5,783 nt of DNA from Natronohydrobacter sp. (GTDB lineage: Bacteria > Pseudomonadota > Alphaproteobacteria > Rhodobacterales > Rhodobacteraceae): assembly GCA_007116445.1 (NCBI GenBank), contig SKIM01000213.1, positions 1-5,783 of the forward strand, in the 5' to 3' direction. This document shows, piece after piece, positions 1 through 4,727 of this stretch. A program made the translations under genes and the position numbers. The notes beneath the pieces are model-generated. The model saw nothing but the letters and a program-made list of their open reading frames with translations. It had not been told where the DNA came from and did not search any database. Each line of letters starts with the position of its first letter. Position 1 is the stretch's first letter.

Positions 1-24
1 AAACTGATGGATCGTTTCAAATGA
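1..24 (+). CDS. 3' end of an upstream gene (partial, unidentified)
   Basis: Reading frame 1 runs open from the window edge as Lys-Leu-Met-Asp-Arg-Phe-Lys and ends in TGA at 22-24. This stop overlaps the ATG of the DUF2332 gene (ATG at 21-23) in the classic ATGA arrangement of translationally coupled genes. That geometry is the only evidence; seven codons are too few to identify a product. The DUF2332 frame itself is also open to the window edge, so the true DUF2332 start could instead lie upstream, which would make this stop meaningless. Confidence 0.35.
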   Translation, partial: KLMDRFK

Positions 25-1058
25 ATTTCCGGACCCATGCCCGCCTGCAAGCCGAGCTCAGCGAAGATCTCGGCTCGCCCTTCACGGCCCGTTTGCTGCG
101 GCTTTTCGCCGATAGTCTGCGCCCTGGAACCGCCGTTGCCGATCGCTTGCTCAGCTGGCCGGAAGAGCAGATCGCCGCCGATGCCCCGGCGCAAAGACTG
201 GCCGCAGCGCTGCATTATCTGGTGCTCAGCGGACGCGCGCCCGTCCTCGCGCGGCTCTACAAAACGCCGGAACAGACCGAGGATGCGCAACTCTGGCGCG
301 TTCTCGAAGCGGCTTTGCGGCTGAATTCAGACACGGTTCTGGAGCTGCTCGACAGCGCGCCGCGCACACAGGACATTCGCTGTGCCGCGATCTGTATCGC
401 CGCGGCGCATTGGGTGAATTCGGCACTTGATGTGCCATTCGTGCTGTCCGAACTGGGCAGCGGCGCCGGGTTGAACCTGATGTGGGACCACTATGCACTG
501 AAGATCGGCGAGCAACTCTACGGGCCCGAAGACGCTGCTGTCATCCTGACCCCGGACTGGCACGGCACCCCACCGCCAGTCGCAGCACCTGTCATCCGGG
601 CGCGCTCTGGCTGCGATCTCACACCGCTTGACCCGGCGCAGGACCGGTGGCGGCTGCTGTCTCATATCGGACCAGACGAGCCTGCGCGCCTGGAGCAGAC
701 GGAGCTTGGCCTCGATCTTGTCGCCGAGCACCGCCCCGAAATCAGCCAAAGCCACCCGATCGACTGGCTTGAGACGCAACTTTCCCGACCGGAACCGCGT
801 GTCCTGCATTTCGTGACTCATATGTTCCTCTGGCCAAAGCTGAGCGCGCAGGAGCAGGCGCGCGGCGCCACGCTTCTGTCACGCGCAGGGTTGCGCGCCC
901 GCGAGGAAGAGCCGATTGCGCATCTGTCGGTGATCGAAGATGATGACGGGCCGGGCGCGGCCATCATGCTCGAACTCTGGCCGGGCGAAGCGCGCGTGTT
1001 GCTGGGCCGCGCGGATCTGCACGGGCGCTGGATCGACTGGCAGGCCCCGGATCTGTGA
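21..1058 (+). CDS. DUF2332 family protein
   Basis: This 345-residue protein has the pattern of the DUF2332 family, which is common in Rhodobacteraceae and has no established function that I know of. The N-terminal part (about 1-130) is helical and opens with the typical start (residues 17-30, Leu-Gly-Ser-Pro-Phe, then a Leu-rich helix). The middle holds Ser-Glu-Leu-Gly-Ser-Gly-Ala-Gly-Leu-Asn-Leu at 143-153, followed by Trp-Asp-His-Tyr, a glycine-rich loop resembling motif I of SAM-dependent methyltransferases. A second family hallmark is Arg-Ser-Gly-Cys-Asp-Leu-Thr-Pro-Leu-Asp at 195-204. Length fits the family. No strong ribosome binding site precedes ATG 21, but the ATGA overlap with the preceding stop suggests translational coupling, and family members start at about this point. 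The DUF2237 gene follows 64 bases downstream on the same strand. A methyltransferase-like fold is an inference from the glycine motif only; no catalytic role can be assigned. Confidence 0.85.
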   Translation: MNFRTHARLQAELSEDLGSPFTARLLRLFADSLRPGTAVADRLLSWPEEQIAADAPAQRLAAALHYLVLSGRAPVLARLYKTPEQTEDAQLWRVLEAALRLNSDTVLELLDSAPRTQDIRCAAICIAAAHWVNSALDVPFVLSELGSGAGLNLMWDHYALKIGEQLYGPEDAAVILTPDWHGTPPPVAAPVIRARSGCDLTPLDPAQDRWRLLSHIGPDEPARLEQTELGLDLVAEHRPEISQSHPIDWLETQLSRPEPRVLHFVTHMFLWPKLSAQEQARGATLLSRAGLRAREEEPIAHLSVIEDDDGPGAAIMLELWPGEARVLLGRADLHGRWIDWQAPDL

Positions 1059-1108
1059 CAGGTTGGATTTCAACGCGGCCAGGATTATCTGAGCCCAGAG
1101 CGTCAAAC

Positions 1109-1114
1109 AGGAGG
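1109..1114 (+). promoter_or_regulatory. Strong Shine-Dalgarno site of the DUF2237 gene
   Basis: AGGAGG stands eight bases before the ATG at 1123, close to a perfect match to the anti-SD sequence. It fixes the start of the DUF2237 gene and suggests efficient independent translation, even if the gene shares a transcript with DUF2332. Confidence 0.8.
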
Positions 1115-1122
1115 AAAGCGAG

Positions 1123-1506
1123 ATGTCCGCGTCGATAGAGCCATCGGTGAACGTCTTTGGTGGCACGTTGCAAAGCTGCTCACGCGCGCCAATGACCGGT
1201 TTTTTCCGCAATGGTCAGTGCGACACTTGCGCCGAAGACCTCGGCAGCCACACTGTCTGCGCAGTGATGACCGAGGAGTTTCTGGCCTTTTCCAAATATC
1301 TTGGCAATGACCTCTCGACACCGCGCCCCGAATTCAGCTTTCCCGGCCTTAAACCCGGCGATCAATGGTGCCTGTGCGCGCGCCGCTTCCTGCAGGCTCA
1401 TGATGAAGGCGTGGCGCCGAAGATCCGACTGGAAGCCACGCATCTGCGCGCGCTTGACATCGTGCCGCTCGACATCTTGCAAGGCTACGCGCTCGACGCG
1501 GCCTGA
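1123..1506 (+). CDS. DUF2237 family protein
   Basis: This 127-residue soluble protein matches the DUF2237 family nearly end to end. It shows Asn-Val-Phe-Gly-Gly at 10-14, Pro-Met-Thr-Gly-Phe-Phe-Arg at 23-29, Glu-Asp-Leu-Gly-Ser-His-Thr-Val-Cys at 38-46, Ser-Lys-Tyr-Leu-Gly-Asn-Asp-Leu-Ser at 57-65, and Phe-Pro-Gly-Leu-Lys-Pro-Gly-Asp-Gln-Trp-Cys at 73-83. Six cysteines (19, 33, 36, 46, 83, 85) include a Cys-X2-Cys and a Cys-X-Cys. Some of these positions are conserved in the family as I recall it and could bind metal or be redox-active, but this is not shown here. No signal peptide or membrane segment is visible. The biochemical function is unknown. It may be cotranscribed with the DUF2332 gene 64 bases upstream. 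Its last 22 bases overlap the 3' end of the convergent luxR-type gene. Confidence 0.9.
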   Translation: MSASIEPSVNVFGGTLQSCSRAPMTGFFRNGQCDTCAEDLGSHTVCAVMTEEFLAFSKYLGNDLSTPRPEFSFPGLKPGDQWCLCARRFLQAHDEGVAPKIRLEATHLRALDIVPLDILQGYALDAA

Positions 1507-2012
1507 TCGGCCTGTTGCGGCACATTTCTGCGGTCATCAGCAAGCAGATCATCAATGAAGATGCTCATCAATTGCCCGCGCCCGCTCACCCCGGCCTTGC
1601 GATAGATCGCATTGCTCTGGGCCTTCACAGTTCCCTCTGACGTCTTGCGCAAAGCCGCGATCTCGGAGGTTGAAAAGCCCTTGAGCACGAAAAACGCCAC
1701 ATCGCGCTCGGCCGGGGTCAAGGCCCATTGCACGAAATGCTGTTCCAGAACCTCCATGAACGCACTGGAGGCGCGCTGAAGCTGCGCCTCTGCCTGCCCC
1801 AGACGTCGCTGTGATTGCGCCAGGAGCACACCCGACATCACAAGCCCGATCAGCAGCGCCACAGCAGCGCCGATCTCCATGATCTCGCGGGTCTGCCATG
1901 CGATCGGCTGACGTTCAATGCCCAGAACCGACAAGCCGATATCGCTGATGAAAAACAGCGCACCGATTGCCTGAACAAAAACCATCAATAAAATCAATAT
2001 CTTAAAATTCAA
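1485..2012 (-). CDS. Membrane-anchored LuxR-type helix-turn-helix regulator
   Basis: This 175-residue protein combines two predicted transmembrane helices (about 3-23 and 47-66) with a C-terminal LuxR/FixJ-type DNA-binding domain (about 97-155). The domain shows Leu-Thr-Pro-Ala-Glu-Arg-Asp-Val at 98-105, Lys-Gly-Phe-Ser-Thr-Ser-Glu-Ile-Ala at 111-119, Ser-Glu-Gly-Thr-Val-Lys at 125-130 in the recognition helix, and Lys-Ala-Gly-Val-Ser-Gly-Arg at 139-145. A charged, Gln-rich linker (67-92) likely forms a coiled coil and so a dimer. The positive residues after helix 2 (Arg69, Arg70) put the DNA-binding domain in the cytoplasm and leave a loop of about 24 residues in the periplasm. There is no receiver or autoinducer-binding domain. 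The start is TTG, eight bases after GGAAGG; no ATG or GTG lies upstream before an in-frame stop, and the ATG at codon 10 has no SD. It follows the PepSY-like gene by 63 bases. Targets are unknown; a role with the PepSY-like protein is inferred from position. Confidence 0.88.
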   Translation of the reverse strand: MNFKILILLMVFVQAIGALFFISDIGLSVLGIERQPIAWQTREIMEIGAAVALLIGLVMSGVLLAQSQRRLGQAEAQLQRASSAFMEVLEQHFVQWALTPAERDVAFFVLKGFSTSEIAALRKTSEGTVKAQSNAIYRKAGVSGRGQLMSIFIDDLLADDRRNVPQQADQAASSA

Positions 2013-2020
2013 GACAACTA

Positions 2021-2026
2021 CCTTCC
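2021..2026 (-). promoter_or_regulatory. Shine-Dalgarno site supporting a TTG start
   Basis: GGAAGG on the minus strand lies eight bases before the TTG at 2012-2010. It is the deciding evidence for the unusual start codon of the luxR-type gene. The first codons after it are strikingly AT-rich compared with the rest of the gene, as expected for an unstructured initiation region. Confidence 0.7.
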
Positions 2027-2027
2027 G

Positions 2028-2047
2028 TGTCGTTCGGAATTACGACA
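2028..2047. repeat. 20-bp inverted repeat upstream of the luxR-type gene
   Basis: Six-base arms TGTCGT (2028-2033) and ACGACA (2042-2047) flank an eight-base asymmetric centre. The element lies between the PepSY-like stop codon and the ribosome binding site of the luxR-type gene, ending two bases before the GGAAGG. Its 20-bp dyad size is typical of sites bound by dimeric LuxR-type regulators, so an autoregulatory operator is possible. A small mRNA hairpin or chance are alternatives; the arms are short. Confidence 0.4.
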
Positions 2048-2075
2048 ACTGCAGGATTTGATCAGCATGCCAAAC

Positions 2076-2438
2076 TCAGCCCCCTCCTGGCGGCGCTGTG
2101 TCGGAAATCACCTGTCCGCCCCGTGGCATCGCCACGCTATCTGCGGGCGGCGCAGTGTCCGGCGTGAATTCGACCGCATAGTCGCGCAGGATCTGACCTG
2201 TTGACATATCAAGAACGACCTCGCGCCAGATCAGCCCTCTGGAAGCGACAACGCGCGCCCGCCCAAGTAAGGTGCGTGTCACAGAGGTGACTGTATAGCC
2301 CTGCCCTTCCAGTGCCTGCTGCACCAACTCAGGCGTGACGCGCTGATCCGACGCAACAGCCTGCGACACGGAGACCACGATCAGCAACAGCCAAAGGCGG
2401 ACAGATTGGCGCAGTTTTTTCCCAAACAACCCTGCCAT
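2076..2438 (-). CDS. Small exported PepSY-like protein
   Basis: The 120-residue product begins with a basic N-terminus (Lys7, Lys8, Arg10, Arg14) and a hydrophobic stretch (about 15-27), ending in Ala-Val-Ala before Ser30, a good signal peptidase I site. The mature part (about 35-90) has the pattern of a single PepSY-like domain: a helix (Pro-Glu-Leu-Val-Gln-Gln-Ala-Leu-Glu) followed by strands, ending in Ser-Thr-Gly-Gln-Ile-Leu-Arg-Asp-Tyr at 79-87. Proteins of this form are common in Rhodobacteraceae. The tail is Pro/Gly-rich and contains Asp-Thr-Ala-Pro-Pro twice (94-98, 113-117). The ATG at 2438 is chosen because AGGTGA lies six bases upstream; a GTG at 2444 would touch that SD directly. 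The luxR-type gene lies 63 bases downstream on the same strand, suggesting a two-gene operon. The protein is probably periplasmic; PepSY domains are thought to act as inhibitors or sensors, but its role here is unknown. Confidence 0.75.
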   Translation of the reverse strand: MAGLFGKKLRQSVRLWLLLIVVSVSQAVASDQRVTPELVQQALEGQGYTVTSVTRTLLGRARVVASRGLIWREVVLDMSTGQILRDYAVEFTPDTAPPADSVAMPRGGQVISDTAPPGGG

Positions 2439-2444
2439 GGGCAC

Positions 2445-2450
2445 TCACCT
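2445..2450 (-). promoter_or_regulatory. Shine-Dalgarno site of the PepSY-like gene
   Basis: AGGTGA on the minus strand sits six bases before the ATG at 2438 and decides between that start and the GTG at 2444. Confidence 0.6.
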
Positions 2451-2754
2451 GAAACAAAACGCAAGTGTCGCATCGGGTGAACCGCATACCACGATGCAAC
2501 AGAACACATATAGCGTATCAGCCGGTCGGAAGGCCACCGCAAAAGCCCAGATGACCGGGTGCGCCGAAGCAGCGGGGTGGTACTCTTGAAATCAACAAAG
2601 CTTTACACTGCGCACCCCGCGCATATCGGCACCGCCCCGGGCGAACACTCCGATCTTCACTCGTTACTCAAACATGCCCGCCAGAACCTGTGGCGCGCAG
2701 GTCGCTGTTATGAGATCCAGCGCCGCCAATCTATTGAGCAGAGGTTTATTTCGC
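2451..2754. other. Gene-free stretch between trpB and the PepSY-like gene
   Basis: No credible protein gene, tRNA or rRNA is seen here. A 67-codon plus-strand frame (GTG at 2559) lacks a ribosome binding site and family resemblance. The region should hold the promoter of the PepSY-like/luxR-type pair, reading leftwards, but I find no convincing -35/-10 pair. Two weak inverted repeats occur: GCATCG (2470-2475) with CGATGC (2492-2497), which would fall in the leader or promoter of the PepSY-like gene, and CCGGTC (2522-2527) with GACCGG (2553-2558). Both have six-base arms and may be chance. A small RNA cannot be excluded from sequence alone. Confidence 0.5.
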
Positions 2755-2778
2755 GGGCATAAACTTTAGTTTATGCCC
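2755..2778. repeat. Perfect inverted repeat over the trpB stop codon
   Basis: Eleven-base arms GGGCATAAACT (2755-2765) and AGTTTATGCCC (2768-2778) are perfect complements separated by only two bases. The trpB stop codon (TAA, 2773-2771 on the minus strand) lies inside one arm. The transcript could fold into a strong hairpin at the trpB 3' end. No run of T follows on either strand, so it is not a standard intrinsic terminator; it may act as a transcript 3'-end stabiliser, as an RNA processing signal, or as a weak terminator. Confidence 0.75.
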
Positions 2779-3997
2779 CCATTTCAAAGCCCAGATGCTT
2801 GGCGACCGTGAAGATATCCTTGTCACCGCGCCCGCACATATTCATGACAAGCAAATGATCCGATGGCAGCTCAGGCGCGATCTTGAGCACATGCGCCAGC
2901 GCATGGCTTGGCTCCAGCGCCGGGATGATTCCTTCGAGCGCGCAGCAGCTCTGAAAGGCCGCCAGCGCCTCGTCATCGGTGATCGAGACATATTCCGCGC
3001 GCCCCACATCCTTCAGCCAGGCATGTTCCGGCCCGATACCTGGATAATCCAGCCCTGCCGAGATCGAATGTCCTTCAAGGATCTGCCCATCCTCATCCTG
3101 CAACAGATAGGTGCGGTTGCCATGCAGCACGCCCGGACGCCCACCCGTCAGCGAGGCGCAATGCTCCATACGATCATCAACCCCACGCCCACCGGCTTCG
3201 ACGCCGATGATCCGCACCTCCTTGTCATCAAGGAACGGATAGAACAGCCCCATCGCATTCGATCCGCCGCCAATGGCCGCAATGATCGTATCGGGCAGAC
3301 GTCCTTCGCGCGCCATGATCTGTTCGCGGGTTTCTTTGCCGATAATCGACTGGAAATCGCGCACCATCGCGGGGTAAGGATGCGGCCCGGCCACTGTCCC
3401 GATGCAATAGAAAGTGTCGCGCACATTGGTCACCCAGTCACGCAGCGCGTCATTCATGGCGTCCTTCAGTGTGCCGCGGCCAGAACGCACGGGAACGACC
3501 TCAGCGCCCAGCAGTTTCATGCGGAATACATTCGGCGCTTGCCGCTCGACATCATGCGCCCCCATATAGACGACGCATTTCAGCCCGAACCGCGCGCAGA
3601 CTGTCGCGGTCGCCACCCCGTGCTGGCCCGCGCCAGTCTCGGCGATGATGCGCGTCTTGCCCATGCGCATGGCCAGCAGGATCTGCCCCAGCACATTGTT
3701 GATCTTATGCGCGCCCGTATGGTTCAGCTCGTCGCGCTTGAGATAGATCTTCGCGCCGCCGCAATGCGCGCTCAGCCGTTCCGCATGATACAGGGGCGAA
3801 GGCCGACCCACATAATGCGTCCAGAGATCATCCATCTGCGCCCAGAAACTGTCATCCGTCTTGGCGCGTTCATATTCGGCTTCCAGCTCCAGAATGAGCG
3901 GCATCAGCGTCTCGGAGACGAAGCGCCCGCCATAGATGCCGAAGCGGCCCTGCTCGTCGGGGCCGGTCAGGAAAGAATTGATCAGATCGTCTGGCAT
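2771..3997 (-). CDS. trpB: Tryptophan synthase beta chain
   Basis: TrpB is the cytoplasmic PLP-dependent subunit that condenses indole with L-serine to give L-tryptophan, working with TrpA in an alpha2-beta2 complex. The 408-residue protein has the usual length and all hallmarks. These are Gly-Arg-Pro-Ser-Pro-Leu at 64-69, and His-Thr-Gly-Ala-His-Lys-Ile-Asn-Asn at 93-101 with Lys98 as the PLP Schiff-base lysine. The catalytic glutamate, Glu120, is in Glu-Thr-Gly-Ala-Gly-Gln-His-Gly, and the PLP phosphate loop Gly-Gly-Gly-Ser-Asn-Ala is at 243-248. The C-terminal motif Cys-Gly-Arg-Gly-Asp-Lys-Asp starts at 388, with Cys where the Salmonella enzyme has Ser377 near the PLP ring nitrogen. The ATG at 3997 is preferred: it starts the typical Met-Pro-Asp-Asp-Leu-Ile-Asn-Ser N-terminus and has AGGGA ten bases upstream. 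A 20-codon upstream extension is possible but looks like leader sequence. trpF and trpA are not adjacent. The stop codon sits in a hairpin; a stem-loop precedes the SD. Confidence 0.97.
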   Translation of the reverse strand: MPDDLINSFLTGPDEQGRFGIYGGRFVSETLMPLILELEAEYERAKTDDSFWAQMDDLWTHYVGRPSPLYHAERLSAHCGGAKIYLKRDELNHTGAHKINNVLGQILLAMRMGKTRIIAETGAGQHGVATATVCARFGLKCVVYMGAHDVERQAPNVFRMKLLGAEVVPVRSGRGTLKDAMNDALRDWVTNVRDTFYCIGTVAGPHPYPAMVRDFQSIIGKETREQIMAREGRLPDTIIAAIGGGSNAMGLFYPFLDDKEVRIIGVEAGGRGVDDRMEHCASLTGGRPGVLHGNRTYLLQDEDGQILEGHSISAGLDYPGIGPEHAWLKDVGRAEYVSITDDEALAAFQSCCALEGIIPALEPSHALAHVLKIAPELPSDHLLVMNMCGRGDKDIFTVAKHLGFEMGA

Positions 3998-4011
3998 GGC
4001 TTTGGTTTCCC

Positions 4012-4056
4012 TGTCTGCATAGGCCTCAGTCCTAGCGCTCGCGCGGGCTGCAGACA
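4012..4056. repeat. Inverted repeat in the trpB leader
   Basis: Eight-base perfect arms TGTCTGCA (4012-4019) and TGCAGACA (4049-4056) are separated by 29 bases that contain a further GC-rich self-complementary stretch around 4034-4048. On the trpB transcript the 3' arm runs directly into the AGGGA ribosome binding site (4012-4008), sharing one base with it. The element could fold as a stem-loop that affects trpB translation or marks an internal processing site. No leader peptide with consecutive Trp codons is evident here, so classical trp attenuation is not supported. Confidence 0.5.
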
Positions 4057-4073
4057 AGAGCGCAGGCCAGAAG

Positions 4074-4664
4074 CTAACGCTCCAGGATCAGTGTATCGCC
4101 CTCGATCGTGATCCGGGCAAAGCGACGCAGATAGGCCATGCCCAGAAGCGAGACATCAAGCGCGCCCTCATTGACATAGGCCGTCACATCGCGGTCGCGG
4201 AATTCCAGATCCTCTGCACCGATGACCACGTCGTCCAGCGTCACACGCGCTGTGCGCACGATCCCGTTGGCGGTGCGCGCCTGACCCAGATAGGACAGGG
4301 CTTGCGGATCAAATCCCACACGCGCTGCATCTGCCTGCGTCAACACGATTTCCGAGGCCCCGGTATCGAGCATGAAATCCGTGGGCGTGCCATTCACCGC
4401 CATCGTCAGGTTGAAATGCCCTGAGCGATCCGCCCGCAGCACCAGCGCCCCGTCACCAGTCGCCGCAATCCGCGCGGGCGCGCTGACATCCTGCCACAGC
4501 CCGTAGCCTGCTGCCACGCCAACGAAAATCAGCGCCCAGAGCACCAGTTGCCGCAGACTCTCACCCAGCCGCTGCGCCCGCGAGATCAGCAGGTAACTGA
4601 TCAGAACAGTTCCCCAGATCCCCAGATAGACCAGCCTTGCAATCTGGTCGCCATCAAACTCCAT
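4074..4664 (-). CDS. Membrane-tethered retropepsin-like aspartic protease (TIGR02281 type)
   Basis: This 196-residue protein has two N-terminal transmembrane helices (about 10-28 and 39-57) followed by a retropepsin-like domain of clan AA. The catalytic motif is Phe-Met-Leu-Asp-Thr-Gly-Ala-Ser at 97-104, with Asp100 the nucleophile-activating aspartate; such proteins dimerise to build one active site. The C-terminal family signature Ser-Leu-Leu-Gly-Met-Ala-Tyr-Leu-Arg-Arg-Phe lies at 172-182. Positive residues between the helices (Arg29, Arg32, Arg38) suggest a cytoplasmic hairpin with the protease domain in the periplasm. ATG 4664 is chosen because GGAAGG stands six bases upstream; a GTG at 4688 would add eight residues without an SD. 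A stem-loop (4680-4706) lies just before the SD. The gene is 63 bases downstream of the monooxygenase and 76 upstream of trpB on the same strand. Natural substrates of this bacterial family are, to my knowledge, undefined. Confidence 0.9.
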   Translation of the reverse strand: MEFDGDQIARLVYLGIWGTVLISYLLISRAQRLGESLRQLVLWALIFVGVAAGYGLWQDVSAPARIAATGDGALVLRADRSGHFNLTMAVNGTPTDFMLDTGASEIVLTQADAARVGFDPQALSYLGQARTANGIVRTARVTLDDVVIGAEDLEFRDRDVTAYVNEGALDVSLLGMAYLRRFARITIEGDTLILER

Positions 4665-4679
4665 ACCTGCCCTTCCCAC

Positions 4680-4706
4680 CTGCCACACTGTCTAAATGTG
4701 CGGCAG
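4680..4706. repeat. Stem-loop upstream of the protease gene
   Basis: On the minus-strand transcript CTGCCGCAC (from 4706 down to 4698) pairs with GTGTGGCAG (4688 down to 4680), giving a nine-base stem with one G-U pair and a nine-base loop. It lies between the monooxygenase stop and the protease ribosome binding site, ending three bases before the GGGAAGG stretch. The G-U pair rather than an A-C mismatch means it folds better as minus-strand RNA, the sense of the local genes. No T-run follows, so it is not an obvious terminator. Confidence 0.5.
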
Positions 4707-4727
4707 CCGTGCCTTTGTCACCGGCGC

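Noticed and set aside
327..821. A 164-codon minus-strand frame inside the DUF2332 gene
   Set aside because: It is a shadow of the well-supported DUF2332 reading frame, with Arg/Cys-rich composition and no domain signature.
2559..2762. A 67-codon plus-strand frame starting at GTG in the intergenic gap
   Set aside because: It has no Shine-Dalgarno site, no hydrophobic or domain pattern and no recognisable relatives; it runs into the trpB-end hairpin. Treated as chance.
2755..2778. Intrinsic (Rho-independent) terminator for trpB
   Set aside because: The stem is strong, but no T-run follows on either strand, so it is reported as an inverted repeat rather than a terminator.
3998..4057. A 20-residue N-terminal extension of TrpB
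   Set aside because: The extension is low-complexity and unlike known TrpB N-termini, and it covers the inverted repeat; the ATG at 3997 gives the standard start and length.
3998..4073. trp attenuator with leader peptide upstream of trpB
   Set aside because: No short frame with consecutive Trp codons and no alternative terminator hairpin with a U-tract were found in the 76-base gap.
2795..4111. A 438-codon plus-strand open frame antisense to trpB, longer than trpB itself
   Set aside because: It is composed of the reverse complement of unmistakable trpB codons, is rich in Arg/His/Pro as GC-rich shadow frames are, and shows no family motif or ribosome binding site.
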